From Hydractinia symbiolongicarpus (taxonomy: Eukaryota; Cnidaria; Hydrozoa; Anthoathecata; Hydractiniidae): a stretch of 64,000 bases of DNA. The stretch spans positions 27,774,001-27,838,000 of the forward strand of contig NC_079875.1 in the NCBI RefSeq assembly GCF_029227915.1. The letters are read 5' to 3'. The notes under the pieces are model-generated. The model worked only from the letters and a program-made list of their open reading frames with translations, was not told where the DNA came from and searched no databases. This document shows, piece after piece, positions 11,378 through 24,117 of the stretch (the first letter of the stretch is position 1; every line of letters begins with the position of its first letter). Both the position numbers and the translations under genes were made by a program.

Positions 11378-11585
11378 TAAAAAACAGTATTAAAACATGG
11401 TTACAAAATAATGGTTCTTGTGTGAAGTAATTGTAAGAAGAAAATCTTGCTCCAGGTTGTGACTTCATTATTGCGTACTGAGGCTTTTTTTTAATATCCT
11501 TAGAGACAACGAAGACAGTCCCTATCTTTCCAAATCCATTCTTAATAGGTCTTTCAAGATTGTGACATGTTGCACGTGACATAGA

Positions 11586-11657
11586 GGCTCAATGGTCTAG
11601 TGGCATGATTCTCGCTTTGAGTGCGAGAGGTCCCGGGTTCAAATTCCGGTTGAGCCC
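11586..11657 (+). tRNA. Proline-type tRNA with anticodon UGA, unit 15
   Basis: Loop TTTGAGT; linked T-arm change. Confidence 0.85.
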
Positions 11658-12072
11658 ATTGTTGAAGTGTAACTAATGTTAAAGATAAGGACTGTCTTCG
11701 GCGTCTCTCAGTATCTAATAAAGCGCACGTGACATAGAGGCTCAATGGTCTAATGGTATGATTCTTGCTTTAGGTTCAAATCCCGGTTGAGCCCATTGTT
11801 GGAGTGCAACTAATGTTGTCAGTGCAATTTCCGCTTGTTTCATTTTTTACAAAGACACTCAAAATAACACATCCTTAATGCTATTTACTTCAGGGATCAA
11901 ACCAAACTCGACTAAATCGGAAGTCTTGCCCTGAAGTTTAGAGTACTTCCTTATTGTAGGTGTTATCACATGAGCCTAACATCCCTAACGTGCCTTTTGG
12001 ATTCCGGTCGGGTAAACATGTAGTAATAAATTAACTATCTGGGTCACAGTCTTACGCAGTTGTATAGCTACG

Positions 12073-12144
12073 GACTCTATGGCGCAATGGCAGCGCGTCT
12101 GACTCCAGATCAGAAGGTTGCGTGTTCAATTCACGTCAGAGTCA
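12073..12144 (+). tRNA. tRNA-Trp(CCA), unit 16
   Basis: A7/GGCA class. Confidence 0.88.
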
Positions 12145-12352
12145 TAAAAAACAGTATTAAAACATGGTTACAAAATAATGGTTCTTGTGTGAAGTAATTG
12201 TAAGAAGAAAATCTTGCTCCAGGTTGTGACTTCATTATTGCGTACTGAGGCTTTTTTTTAATATCCTTAGAGACAACGAAGACAGTCCCTATCTTTCCAA
12301 ATCCATTCTTTATAGGTCTTTCAAGATTGTGACATGTTGCACGTGACATAGA

Positions 12353-12424
12353 GGCTCAATGGTCTAGTGGCATGATTCTCGCTTTGAGTGCGAGAGGTCC
12401 CGGGTTCAAATTCCGGTTGAGCCC
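12353..12424 (+). tRNA. Proline-type tRNA with anticodon UGA, unit 16
   Basis: Loop TTTGAGT; linked T-arm change. Confidence 0.85.
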
Positions 12425-12925
12425 ATTGTTGAAGTGTAACTAATGTTAAAGATAAGGACTGTCTTCGGCGTCTCTCAGTATCTAATAAAGCGCACGTGAC
12501 ATAGAGGCTCAATGGTCTAATGGTATGATTCTTGCTTTAGGTTCAAATCCCGGTTGAGCCGATTGTTGGAGTGTAACTAATGTTGTCAGTGCAATTTCCG
12601 CTTGTTTTATTTTTTACAAGGACACTCGAAATAGCACATCCTTAATGCTATTTACTGCAGAAAACAAACCAAACTCGACTGAATCGCAAGTCTTGCCCTG
12701 AAGTTAAGAGTATTTCCTTATTGTAGGTGTTATCACATGCGCCTAACATCCCTAACGTGCCTTTTGGATTCGGGTCAGGTACACCCGATGATGGGAGAAG
12801 GACCTCCCGAAACGTCGCCTACTAAACTATCATGTTCAAGAAATGATAAACTTTCCACAGTAATACACATGTAGTAATAACTTAAACTACTCTGGGTCCC
12901 AGTCTTACGCAGTTGTATAGCTACG

Positions 12926-12997
12926 GACTCTGTGGTGCAATGGTAGCGCGTCTGACTCCAGATCAGAAGGTTGCGTGTTCAATTCACGTCAGAGTCA
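12926..12997 (+). tRNA. tRNA-Trp(CCA), unit 17
   Basis: GTGC D-stem class, behind the insertion at 12,784-12,863. Confidence 0.93.
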
Positions 12998-13196
12998 GAA
13001 AAAACAGTACTAAAACATGGTTACAAAATAATAGTTCTTGAGTGAAGTAATTGTAAGAAGAAAATCTTGCTTCAGGTTGTGACTTCATTATTGCGTACTG
13101 AGGCTTTTTTTATATCCTTAGAGACAACGAAGACAGTCCCTATTTTTCCAAATCCATTCTTAATAGAACATTGTGACATGTTGCATGTGACATGGA

Positions 13197-13268
13197 GGCT
13201 CAATGGTCTAGTGGTATGATTCTCGCTTCGGGTGCGAGAGGTCCCGGGTTCAAATCCCGGTTGAGCCC
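13197..13268 (+). tRNA. tRNA-Pro(CGG), unit 17
   Basis: Loop TTCGGGT; D-loop GGTATG. Confidence 0.95.
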
Positions 13269-13683
13269 ATTGTTAAAGTGTAACTAATGCTAAAGATAAA
13301 GACTGTCTTCGTCGTCTCTAAGTATATAATAAAACGCACGTGACATAGAGGCTCAATGGCCTAATGGCATGATTCTTGCTTTAGGTTCAAATCCCGGCTG
13401 AGCCCATTGTTTTAGTGTAACTAATGTTGTCAGTGCAATTTCCGCTTGTTTCATTTTTTACAAAGACACTCGAAATAGCACATCCTTAATGCTATTTACT
13501 GCAGAGAACAAACCAAACCCGACTGAAACGCAAGTTTTGCCCTGAAGTTAAGAGTGCTTCCTTATTGTAGGCGTTGTCACATGCGCCTAACATCCCTAAC
13601 GTGCCTTTTGGATTCCGGTCGGGTAAACATGTAGTAATAAATTAACTATCTGGGTCACAGTCTTACGCAGTTGTATAGCTACG

Positions 13684-13755
13684 GACTCTATGGCGCAATG
13701 GCAGCGCGTCTGACTCCAGATCAGAAGGTTGCGTGTTCAATTCACGTCAGAGTCA
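13684..13755 (+). tRNA. tRNA-Trp(CCA), unit 18
   Basis: A7/GGCA class. Confidence 0.88.
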
Positions 13756-13963
13756 TAAAAAACAGTATTAAAACATGGTTACAAAATAATGGTTCTTGTG
13801 TGAAGTAATTGTAAGAAGAAAATCTTGCTCCAGGTTGTGACTTCATTATTGCGTACTGAGGCTTTTTTTTAATATCCTTAGAGACAACGAAGACAGTCCC
13901 TATCTTTCCAAATCCATTCTTAATAGGTCTTTCAAGATTGTGACATGTTGCACGTGACATAGA

Positions 13964-14035
13964 GGCTCAATGGTCTAGTGGCATGATTCTCGCTTTGAGT
14001 GCGAGAGGTCCCGGGTTCAAATTCCGGTTGAGCCC
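13964..14035 (+). tRNA. Proline-type tRNA with anticodon UGA, unit 18
   Basis: Loop TTTGAGT; linked T-arm change. Confidence 0.85.
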
Positions 14036-14536
14036 ATTGTTGAAGTGTAACTAATGTTAAAGATAAGGACTGTCTTCGGCGTCTCTCAGTATCTAATAAA
14101 GCGCACGTGACATAGAGGCTCAATGGTCTAATGGTATGATTCTTGCTTTAGGTTCAAATCCCGGTTGAGCCCATTGTTGGAGTGCAACTAATGTTGTCAG
14201 TGCAATTTCCGCTTGTTTCATTTTTTACAAAGACACTCAAAATAACACATCCTTAATGCTATTTACTTCAGGGATCAAACCAAACTCGACTAAATCGGAA
14301 GTCTTGCCCTGAAGTTTAGAGTACTTCCTTATTGTAGGTGTTATCACATGCGCCTAACATCCCTAACGTGCCTTTTGGATTCGGGTCAGGTACACCCGAT
14401 GATGGGAGAAGGATCTCCCGAAACGTCGCCTACTAGACTATCATGTTCAAGAAATGATAAACTTTCCACAGTAATACACATGTAGTAATAACTTAAACTA
14501 CTCTGGGTCCCAGTCTTACGCAGTTGTATAGCTACG

Positions 14537-14608
14537 GACTCTGTGGTGCAATGGTAGCGCGTCTGACTCCAGATCAGAAGGTTGCGTGTTCAATTCACGT
14601 CAGAGTCA
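14537..14608 (+). tRNA. tRNA-Trp(CCA), unit 19
   Basis: GTGC D-stem class, behind the insertion at 14,395-14,474. Confidence 0.93.
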
Positions 14609-14807
14609 GAAAAAACAGTACTAAAACATGGTTACAAAATAATAGTTCTTGAGTGAAGTAATTGTAAGAAGAAAATCTTGCTTCAGGTTGTGACTTCATT
14701 ATTGCGTACTGAGGCTTTTTTTATATCCTTAGAGACAACGAAGACAGTCCCTATTTTTCCAAATCCATTCTTAATAGAACATTGTGACATGTTGCATGTG
14801 ACATGGA

Positions 14808-14879
14808 GGCTCAATGGTCTAGTGGCATGATTCTCGCTTCGGGTGCGAGAGGTCCCGGCTTCAAATCCCGGTTGAACCC
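14808..14879 (+). tRNA. tRNA-Pro(CGG), degenerate, unit 19
   Basis: Same B-box (GCTTC) and acceptor (GAACC) lesions as unit 9. Confidence 0.75.
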
Positions 14880-15380
14880 ATTGTTAAAGTGTAACTAATG
14901 CTAAAGATAAAGACTGTCTTCGTCGTCTCTAAGTATATAATAAAACGCACGTGACATAGAGGCTCAATGGCCTAATGGCATGATTCTTGCTTTAGGTTCA
15001 AATCCCGGCTGAGCCCATTGTTTTAGTGTAACTAATGTTGTCAGTGCAATTTCCGCTTGTTTCATTTTTTACAAAGACACTCGAAATAGCACATCCTTAA
15101 TGCTATTTACTGCAGAAAACAAACCAAACTCGACTGCATCGCAAGTCTTGCCCTGAAGTTAAGAGTATTTCCTTATTGTAGGTGTTATCACATGCGCCTA
15201 ACATCCCTAACGTGCCTTTTGGATTCGGGTCAGGTACACCCGATGATGGGAGAAGGATCTCCCGAAACGTCGCCTACTAAACTATCATGTTCAAGAAATG
15301 ATAAACTTTCCACAGTAATACACATGTAGTAATAACTTAAACTACTCTGGGTCCCAGTCTTACGCAGTTGTATAGCTACG

Positions 15381-15452
15381 GACTCTGTGGTGTAATGGTA
15401 GCGCGTCTGACTCCAGATCAGAAGGTTGCGTGTTCAATTCACGTCAGAGTCA
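15381..15452 (+). tRNA. tRNA-Trp(CCA), unit 20
   Basis: GTGT D-stem class. Confidence 0.9.
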
Positions 15453-15651
15453 GAAAAAACAGTACTAAAACATGGTTACAAAATAATAGTTCTTGAGTGA
15501 AGTAATTGTAAGAAGAAAATCTTGCTTCAGGTTGTGACTTCATTATTGCGTACTGAGGCTTTTTTTATATCCTTAGAGACAACGAAGACAGTCCCTATTT
15601 TTCCAAATCCATTCTTAATAGAACATTGTGACATGTTGCATGTGACATGGA

Positions 15652-15723
15652 GGCTCAATGGTCTAGTGGTATGATTCTCGCTTCGGGTGCGAGAGGTCCC
15701 GGGTTCAAATCCCGGTTGAGCCC
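15652..15723 (+). tRNA. tRNA-Pro(CGG), unit 20
   Basis: Loop TTCGGGT; stems paired. Confidence 0.95.
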
Positions 15724-16138
15724 ATTGTTAAAGTGTAAATAATGCTAAAGATAAAGACTGTCTTCGTCGTCTCTAAGTATATAATAAAACGCACGTGACA
15801 TAGAGGCTCAATGGCCTAATGGCATGATTCTTGCTTTAGGTTCAAATCCCGGCTGAGTCCATTGTTTTAGTGTAACTAATGTTGTCAGTGCAATTTCCGC
15901 TTGTTTCATTTTTTACAAAGACACTCGAAATAGCACATCCTTAATGGTATTTACTGCAGAGAACAAACCAAACCCGACTGAAACGCAAGTTTTGCCCTGA
16001 AGTTAAGAGTGCTTCCTTATTGTAGGCGTTGTCACATGCGCCTAACATCCCTAACGTGCCTTTTGGATTCCGGTCGGGTAAACATGTAGTAATAAATTAA
16101 CTATCTGGGTCCCAGTCTTACGCAGTTGTATAGCTACG

Positions 16139-16210
16139 GACTCTATGGGGCAATGGCAGCGCGTCTGACTCCAGATCAGAAGGTTGCGTGTTGAATTTAC
16201 GTCAGAGTCA
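16139..16210 (+). tRNA. tRNA-Trp(CCA), degenerate, unit 21
   Basis: GGGC D-stem and TTGAATT T-loop, as in unit 12. First gene of the 4,759-bp block. Confidence 0.6.
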
Positions 16211-16418
16211 TAAAAAACAGTATTAAAACATGGTTACAAAATAATGGTTCTTGTGTGAAGTAATTGTAAGAAGAAAATCTTGCTCCAGGTTGTGACTTCA
16301 TTATTGCGTACTGAGGCTTTTTTTTAATATCCTTAGAGACAACGAAGACAGTCCCTATCTTTCCAAATCCATTCTTAATAGGTCTTTCAAGATTGTGACA
16401 TGTTGCACGTGACATAGA

Positions 16419-16490
16419 GGCTCAATGGTCTAGTGGCATGATTCTCGCTTTGAGTGCGAGAGGTCCCGGGTTCAAATTCCGGTTGAGCCC
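16419..16490 (+). tRNA. Proline-type tRNA with anticodon UGA, unit 21
   Basis: Loop TTTGAGT; linked T-arm change. Confidence 0.85.
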
Positions 16491-16917
16491 ATTGTTGAAG
16501 TGTAACTAATGTTAAAGATAAGGACTGTCTTCGGCGTCTCTCAGTATCTAATAAAGCGCACGTGACATAGAGGCTCAATGGTCTAATGGTATGATTCTTG
16601 CTTTAGGTTCAAATCCCGGTTCAGCCCATTGTTGGAGTGCAACTAATGTTGTCAGTGCAATTTCCGCTTGTTTCATTTTTTACAAAGACACTCGAAATAA
16701 AACATCCTTAATGCTATTTACTTCAGGGATCAAACCAACTCGACTAAATCGGAAGTCTTGCCCTGAAGTTTAGAGTACTTCCTTATTGTAGGTGTTATCA
16801 CATGAGCCTAACATCCCTAACGTGCCTTTTGGATTAGGGACAGGCACACATGTAGTAATAACTTAACTGCTCTGGGTCCCAGTCTTACGCATATAGCTAT
16901 ATACGCGTATAGCTACG

Positions 16918-16989
16918 GACTCTGTGGCGCAATGGTAGCGCGTCTGACTCCAGATCAGAAGGTTGCGTGTTCAATTCACGTCAGGGTCA
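16918..16989 (+). tRNA. tRNA-Trp(CCA), unit 22
   Basis: CAGGGTC acceptor class with the palindromic upstream spacer. Confidence 0.92.
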
Positions 16990-17196
16990 TAAAAACAGTA
17001 TTAGATCATGCTGACAAAATAATGGTTCTTGAGTGAAGTAATTGTAAGAAGAAAATCTTGCTCCAGGTTGTGACTTCATTATTGCGTACTGAGGCTTTTT
17101 TTTAATATCCTTAGAGACAACGAAGACAGTCCCTATCTTTCCAAATCCATTCTTAATAGGTCTTTCAAGATTGTGACATGTTGCACGTGACATAGA

Positions 17197-17268
17197 GGCT
17201 CAATGGTCTAGTGGCATGATTCTCGCTTTGAGTGCGAGAGGTCCCGGGTTCAAATTCCGGTTGAGCCC
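17197..17268 (+). tRNA. Proline-type tRNA with anticodon UGA, unit 22
   Basis: Loop TTTGAGT; linked T-arm change. Confidence 0.85.
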
Positions 17269-17683
17269 ATTGTTGAAGTGTAACTAATGTTAAAGATAAG
17301 GACTGTCTTCGGCGTCTCTCAGTATCTAATAAAGCGCACGTGACATAGAGGCTCAATGGTCTAATGGTATGATTCTTGCTTTAGGTTCAAATCCCGGTTG
17401 AGCCCATTGTTGGAGTGCAACTAATGTTGTCAGTGCAATTTCCGCTTGTTTCATTTTTTACAAAGACACTCAAAATAACACATCCTTAATGCTATTTACT
17501 TCAGGGATCAAACCAAACTCGACTAAATCGGAAGTCTTGCCCTGAAGTTTAGAGTACTTCCTTATTGTAGGTGTTATCACATGAGCCTAACATCCCTAAC
17601 GTGCCTTTTGGATTCCGGTCGGGTAAACATGTAGTAATAAATTAACTATCTGGGTCACAGTCTTACGCAGTTGTATAGCTACG

Positions 17684-17755
17684 GACTCTATGGCGCAATG
17701 GCAGCGCGTCTGACTCCAGATCAGAAGGTTGCGTGTTCAATTCACGTCAGAGTCA
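17684..17755 (+). tRNA. tRNA-Trp(CCA), unit 23
   Basis: A7/GGCA class. Confidence 0.88.
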
Positions 17756-17956
17756 TAAAAAACAGTATTAAAACATGGTTACAAAATAATGGTTCTTGTG
17801 TGAAGTAATTGTAAGAAGAAAATCTTGCTCCAGGTTGTGACTTCATTATTGCGTACTGAGGCTTTTTTTTAATATCCTTAGAGACAACAAAGACAGTCCC
17901 TATTTTTCCAAATCCATTCTTAATAGAACATTGTGATATGTTGCATGTGACATGGA

Positions 17957-18028
17957 GGCTCAATGGTCTAGTGGCATGATTCTCGCCTTGGGTGCGAGAG
18001 GTCCCGGGTTCAAATCCCGGTTGAGCCC
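17957..18028 (+). tRNA. tRNA-Pro(UGG), unit 23
   Basis: Loop CTTGGGT. Behind it the spacer changes from UGG type to CGG type near 18,092, an exchange point. Confidence 0.94.
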
Positions 18029-18442
18029 ATTATTAAAGTGTAACTAATGTTAAAGATAGGGACTGTCTTCTCGTCTCTATGGATATAATAAAACGCACGT
18101 GACATAGAGGCTCAATGGCCTAATGGCATGATTCTTGCTTTAGGTTCAAATCCCGGCTGAGCCCATTGTTTTAGTGTAACTAATGTTGTCAGTGCAATTT
18201 CCGCTTGTTTCATTTTTTACAAAGACACTCGAAATAGCACATCCTTAATGCTATTTACTGCAGAGAACAAACCAAACCCGACTGAAACGCAAGTTTTGCC
18301 CTGAAGTTAAGAGTGCTTCCTTATTGTAGGCGTTGTCACATGCGCCTAACATCCCTAACGTGCCTTTTGGATTCCGGTCGGGTAAACATGTAGTAATAAA
18401 TTAACTATCTGGGTCACAGTCTTACGCAGTTGTATAGCTACG

Positions 18443-18514
18443 GACTCTATGGCGCAATGGCAGCGCGTCTGACTCCAGATCAGAAGGTTGCGTGTTCAAT
18501 TCACGTCAGAGTCA
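18443..18514 (+). tRNA. tRNA-Trp(CCA), unit 24
   Basis: A7/GGCA class. Confidence 0.88.
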
Positions 18515-18722
18515 TAAAAAACAGTATTAAAACATGGTTACAAAATAATGGTTCTTGTGTGAAGTAATTGTAAGAAGAAAATCTTGCTCCAGGTTGTGAC
18601 TTCATTATTGCGTACTGAGGCTTTTTTTTAATATCCTTAGAGACAACGAAGACAGTCCCTATCTTTCCAAATCCATTCTTAATAGGTCTTTCAAGATTGT
18701 GACATGTTGCACGTGACATAGA

Positions 18723-18794
18723 GGCTCAATGGTCTAGTGGCATGATTCTCGCTTTGAGTGCGAGAGGTCCCGGGTTCAAATTCCGGTTGAGCCC
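18723..18794 (+). tRNA. Proline-type tRNA with anticodon UGA, unit 24
   Basis: Loop TTTGAGT; linked T-arm change. Confidence 0.85.
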
Positions 18795-19295
18795 ATTGTT
18801 GAAGTGTAACTAATGTTAAAGATAAGGACTGTCTTCGGCGTCTCTCAGTATCTAATAAAGCGCACGTGACATAGAGGCTCAATGGTCTAATGGTATGATT
18901 CTTGCTTTAGGTTCAAATCCCGGTTGAGCCCATTGTTGGAGTGCAACTAATGTTGTCAGTGCAATTTCCGCTTGTTTCATTTTTTACAAAGACACTCAAA
19001 ATAACACATCCTTAATGCTATTTACTTCAGGGATCAAACCAAACTCGACTAAATCGGAAGTCTTGCCCTGAAGTTTAGAGTACTTCCTTATTGTAGGTGT
19101 TATCACATGCGCCTAACATCCCTAACGTGCCTTTTGGATTCGGGTCAGGTACACCCGATGATGGGAGAAGGATCTCCCGAAACGTCGCCTACTAGACTAT
19201 CATGTTCAAGAAATGATAAACTTTCCACAGTAATACACATGTAGTAATAACTTAAACTACTCTGGGTCCCAGTCTTACGCAGTTGTATAGCTACG

Positions 19296-19367
19296 GACTC
19301 TGTGGTGCAATGGTAGCGCGTCTGACTCCAGATCAGAAGGTTGCGTGTTCAATTCACGTCAGAGTCA
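19296..19367 (+). tRNA. tRNA-Trp(CCA), unit 25
   Basis: GTGC D-stem class, behind the insertion at 19,154-19,233. Confidence 0.93.
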
Positions 19368-19566
19368 GAAAAAACAGTACTAAAACATGGTTACAAAATA
19401 ATAGTTCTTGAGTGAAGTAATTGTAAGAAGAAAATCTTGCTTCAGGTTGTGACTTCATTATTGCGTACTGAGGCTTTTTTTATATCCTTAGAGACAACGA
19501 AGACAGTCCCTATTTTTCCAAATCCATTCTTAATAGAACATTGTGACATGTTGCATGTGACATGGA

Positions 19567-19638
19567 GGCTCAATGGTCTAGTGGCATGATTCTCGCTTCG
19601 GGTGCGAGAGGTCCCGGCTTCAAATCCCGGTTGAACCC
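19567..19638 (+). tRNA. tRNA-Pro(CGG), degenerate, unit 25
   Basis: B-box GCTTC and acceptor GAACC lesions, as in unit 9. Confidence 0.75.
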
Positions 19639-20139
19639 ATTGTTAAAGTGTAACTAATGCTAAAGATAAAGACTGTCTTCGTCGTCTCTAAGTATATAAT
19701 AAAACGCACGTGACATAGAGGCTCAATGGCCTAATGGCATGATTCTTGCTTTAGGTTCAAATCCCGGCTGAGCCCATTGTTTTAGTGTAACTAATGTTGT
19801 CAGTGCAATTTCCGCTTGTTTCATTTTTTACAAAGACACTCGAAATAGCACATCCTTAATGCTATTTACTGCAGAAAACAAACCAAACTCGACTGCATCG
19901 CAAGTCTTGCCCTGAAGTTAAGAGTATTTCCTTATTGTAGGTGTTATCACATGCGCCTAACATCCCTAACGTGCCTTTTGGATTCGGGTCAGGTACACCC
20001 GATGATGGGAGAAGGATCTCCCGAAACGTCGCCTACTAAACTATCATGTTCAAGAAATGATAAACTTTCCACAGTAATACACATGTAGTAATAACTTAAA
20101 CTACTCTGGGTCCCAGTCTTACGCAGTTGTATAGCTACG

Positions 20140-20211
20140 GACTCTGTGGTGTAATGGTAGCGCGTCTGACTCCAGATCAGAAGGTTGCGTGTTCAATTCA
20201 CGTCAGAGTCA
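20140..20211 (+). tRNA. tRNA-Trp(CCA), unit 26
   Basis: GTGT D-stem class. Confidence 0.9.
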
Positions 20212-20410
20212 GAAAAAACAGTACTAAAACATGGTTACAAAATAATAGTTCTTGAGTGAAGTAATTGTAAGAAGAAAATCTTGCTTCAGGTTGTGACTTC
20301 ATTATTGCGTACTGAGGCTTTTTTTATATCCTTAGAGACAACGAAGACAGTCCCTATTTTTCCAAATCCATTCTTAATAGAACATTGTGACATGTTGCAT
20401 GTGACATGGA

Positions 20411-20482
20411 GGCTCAATGGTCTAGTGGTATGATTCTCGCTTCGGGTGCGAGAGGTCCCGGGTTCAAATCCCGGTTGAGCCC
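20411..20482 (+). tRNA. tRNA-Pro(CGG), unit 26
   Basis: Loop TTCGGGT; stems paired. Confidence 0.95.
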
Positions 20483-20897
20483 ATTGTTAAAGTGTAAATA
20501 ATGCTAAAGATAAAGACTGTCTTCGTCGTCTCTAAGTATATAATAAAACGCACGTGACATAGAGGCTCAATGGCCTAATGGCATGATTCTTGCTTTAGGT
20601 TCAAATCCCGGCTGAGTCCATTGTTTTAGTGTAACTAATGTTGTCAGTGCAATTTCCGCTTGTTTCATTTTTTACAAAGACACTCGAAATAGCACATCCT
20701 TAATGGTATTTACTGCAGAGAACAAACCAAACCCGACTGAAACGCAAGTTTTGCCCTGAAGTTAAGAGTGCTTCCTTATTGTAGGCGTTGTCACATGCGC
20801 CTAACATCCCTAACGTGCCTTTTGGATTCCGGTCGGGTAAACATGTAGTAATAAATTAACTATCTGGGTCCCAGTCTTACGCAGTTGTATAGCTACG

Positions 20898-20969
20898 GAC
20901 TCTATGGGGCAATGGCAGCGCGTCTGACTCCAGATCAGAAGGTTGCGTGTTGAATTTACGTCAGAGTCA
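20898..20969 (+). tRNA. tRNA-Trp(CCA), degenerate, unit 27
   Basis: GGGC D-stem and TTGAATT T-loop. Starts the second 4,759-bp block. Confidence 0.6.
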
Positions 20970-21177
20970 TAAAAAACAGTATTAAAACATGGTTACAAAA
21001 TAATGGTTCTTGTGTGAAGTAATTGTAAGAAGAAAATCTTGCTCCAGGTTGTGACTTCATTATTGCGTACTGAGGCTTTTTTTTAATATCCTTAGAGACA
21101 ACGAAGACAGTCCCTATCTTTCCAAATCCATTCTTAATAGGTCTTTCAAGATTGTGACATGTTGCACGTGACATAGA

Positions 21178-21249
21178 GGCTCAATGGTCTAGTGGCATGA
21201 TTCTCGCTTTGAGTGCGAGAGGTCCCGGGTTCAAATTCCGGTTGAGCCC
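21178..21249 (+). tRNA. Proline-type tRNA with anticodon UGA, unit 27
   Basis: Loop TTTGAGT; linked T-arm change. Confidence 0.85.
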
Positions 21250-21676
21250 ATTGTTGAAGTGTAACTAATGTTAAAGATAAGGACTGTCTTCGGCGTCTCT
21301 CAGTATCTAATAAAGCGCACGTGACATAGAGGCTCAATGGTCTAATGGTATGATTCTTGCTTTAGGTTCAAATCCCGGTTCAGCCCATTGTTGGAGTGCA
21401 ACTAATGTTGTCAGTGCAATTTCCGCTTGTTTCATTTTTTACAAAGACACTCGAAATAAAACATCCTTAATGCTATTTACTTCAGGGATCAAACCAACTC
21501 GACTAAATCGGAAGTCTTGCCCTGAAGTTTAGAGTACTTCCTTATTGTAGGTGTTATCACATGAGCCTAACATCCCTAACGTGCCTTTTGGATTAGGGAC
21601 AGGCACACATGTAGTAATAACTTAACTGCTCTGGGTCCCAGTCTTACGCATATAGCTATATACGCGTATAGCTACG

Positions 21677-21748
21677 GACTCTGTGGCGCAATGGTAGCGC
21701 GTCTGACTCCAGATCAGAAGGTTGCGTGTTCAATTCACGTCAGGGTCA
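21677..21748 (+). tRNA. tRNA-Trp(CCA), unit 28
   Basis: CAGGGTC acceptor class. Confidence 0.92.
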
Positions 21749-21955
21749 TAAAAACAGTATTAGATCATGCTGACAAAATAATGGTTCTTGAGTGAAGTAA
21801 TTGTAAGAAGAAAATCTTGCTCCAGGTTGTGACTTCATTATTGCGTACTGAGGCTTTTTTTTAATATCCTTAGAGACAACGAAGACAGTCCCTATCTTTC
21901 CAAATCCATTCTTAATAGGTCTTTCAAGATTGTGACATGTTGCACGTGACATAGA

Positions 21956-22027
21956 GGCTCAATGGTCTAGTGGCATGATTCTCGCTTTGAGTGCGAGAGG
22001 TCCCGGGTTCAAATTCCGGTTGAGCCC
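21956..22027 (+). tRNA. Proline-type tRNA with anticodon UGA, unit 28
   Basis: Loop TTTGAGT; linked T-arm change. Confidence 0.85.
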
Positions 22028-22442
22028 ATTGTTGAAGTGTAACTAATGTTAAAGATAAGGACTGTCTTCGGCGTCTCTCAGTATCTAATAAAGCGCACGT
22101 GACATAGAGGCTCAATGGTCTAATGGTATGATTCTTGCTTTAGGTTCAAATCCCGGTTGAGCCCATTGTTGGAGTGCAACTAATGTTGTCAGTGCAATTT
22201 CCGCTTGTTTCATTTTTTACAAAGACACTCAAAATAACACATCCTTAATGCTATTTACTTCAGGGATCAAACCAAACTCGACTAAATCGGAAGTCTTGCC
22301 CTGAAGTTTAGAGTACTTCCTTATTGTAGGTGTTATCACATGAGCCTAACATCCCTAACGTGCCTTTTGGATTCCGGTCGGGTAAACATGTAGTAATAAA
22401 TTAACTATCTGGGTCACAGTCTTACGCAGTTGTATAGCTACG

Positions 22443-22514
22443 GACTCTATGGCGCAATGGCAGCGCGTCTGACTCCAGATCAGAAGGTTGCGTGTTCAAT
22501 TCACGTCAGAGTCA
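22443..22514 (+). tRNA. tRNA-Trp(CCA), unit 29
   Basis: A7/GGCA class. Confidence 0.88.
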
Positions 22515-22715
22515 TAAAAAACAGTATTAAAACATGGTTACAAAATAATGGTTCTTGTGTGAGGTAATTGTAAGAAGAAAATCTTGCTCCAGGTTGTGAC
22601 TTCATTATTGCGTACTGAGGCTTTTTTTTAATATCCTTAGAGACAACAAAGACAGTCCCTATTTTTCCAAATCCATTCTTAATAGAACATTGTGATATGT
22701 TGCATGTGACATGGA

Positions 22716-22787
22716 GGCTCAATGGTCTAGTGGCATGATTCTCGCCTTGGGTGCGAGAGGTCCCGGGTTCAAATCCCGGTTGAGCCC
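22716..22787 (+). tRNA. tRNA-Pro(UGG), unit 29
   Basis: Loop CTTGGGT; stems paired. Confidence 0.94.
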
Positions 22788-23287
22788 ATTATTAAAGTGT
22801 AACTAATGTTAAAGATAGGGACTGTCTTCTCGTCTCTATGGATATAATAAAATGCACGGGACATAGAGGCTCAATGGTCTAGTGGCATGATTCTTGCTTT
22901 AGGTTCAAATCCCGGTTGAGCCCATTGTTGGAGTGTAACTAATGTTGTCAGTGCAATTTCCGCTTGTTTTATTTTTTACAAGGACACTCGAAATAGCACA
23001 TCCTTAATGCTATTTACTGCAGAAAACAAACCAAACTCGACTGAATCGCAAGTCTTGCCCTGAAGTTAAGAGTATTTCCTTATTGTAGGTGTTATCACAT
23101 GCGCCTAACATCCCTAACGTGCCTTTTGGATTCGGGTCAGGTACACCCGATGATGGGAGAAGGATCTCCCGAAACGTCGCCTACTAAACTATCATGTTCA
23201 AGAAATGATAAACTTTCCACAGTAATACACATGTAGTAATAACTTAAACTACTCTGGGTCCCAGTCTTACGCAGTTGTATAGCTACG

Positions 23288-23359
23288 GACTCTGTGGTGC
23301 AATGGTAGCGCGTCTGACTCCAGATCAGAAGGTTGCGTGTTCAATTCACGTCAGAGTCA
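23288..23359 (+). tRNA. tRNA-Trp(CCA), unit 30
   Basis: GTGC D-stem class, behind the insertion at 23,146-23,225. Confidence 0.93.
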
Positions 23360-23558
23360 GAAAAAACAGTACTAAAACATGGTTACAAAATAATAGTTCT
23401 TGAGTGAAGTAATTGTAAGAAGAAAATCTTGCTTCAGGTTGTGACTTCATTATTGCGTACTGAGGCTTTTTTTATATCCTTAGAGACAACGAAGACAGTC
23501 CCTATTTTTCCAAATCCATTCTTAATAGAACATTGTGACATGTTGCATGTGACATGGA

Positions 23559-23630
23559 GGCTCAATGGTCTAGTGGCATGATTCTCGCTTCGGGTGCGAG
23601 AGGTCCCGGCTTCAAATCCCGGTTGAACCC
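23559..23630 (+). tRNA. tRNA-Pro(CGG), degenerate, unit 30
   Basis: B-box GCTTC and acceptor GAACC lesions. Confidence 0.75.
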
Positions 23631-24045
23631 ATTGTTAAAGTGTAACTAATGCTAAAGATAAAGACTGTCTTCGTCGTCTCTAAGTATATAATAAAACGCA
23701 CGTGACATAGAGGCTCAATGGCCTAATGGCATGATTCTTGCTTTAGGTTCAAATCCCGGCTGAGCCCATTGTTTTAGTGTAACTAATGTTGTCAGTGCAA
23801 TTTCCGCTTGTTTCATTTTTTACAAAGACACTCGAAATAGCACATCCTTAATGCTATTTACTGCAGAGAACAAACCAAACCCGACTGAAACGCAAGTTTT
23901 GCCCTGAAGTTAAGAGTGCTTCCTTATTGTAGGCGTTGTCACATGCGCCTAACATCCCTAACGTGCCTTTTGGATTCCGGTCGGGTAAACATGTAGTAAT
24001 AAATTAACTATCTGGGTCACAGTCTTACGCAGTTGTATAGCTACG

Positions 24046-24117
24046 GACTCTATGGCGCAATGGCAGCGCGTCTGACTCCAGATCAGAAGGTTGCGTGTTC
24101 AATTCACGTCAGAGTCA
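24046..24117 (+). tRNA. tRNA-Trp(CCA), unit 31
   Basis: A7/GGCA class. Confidence 0.88.
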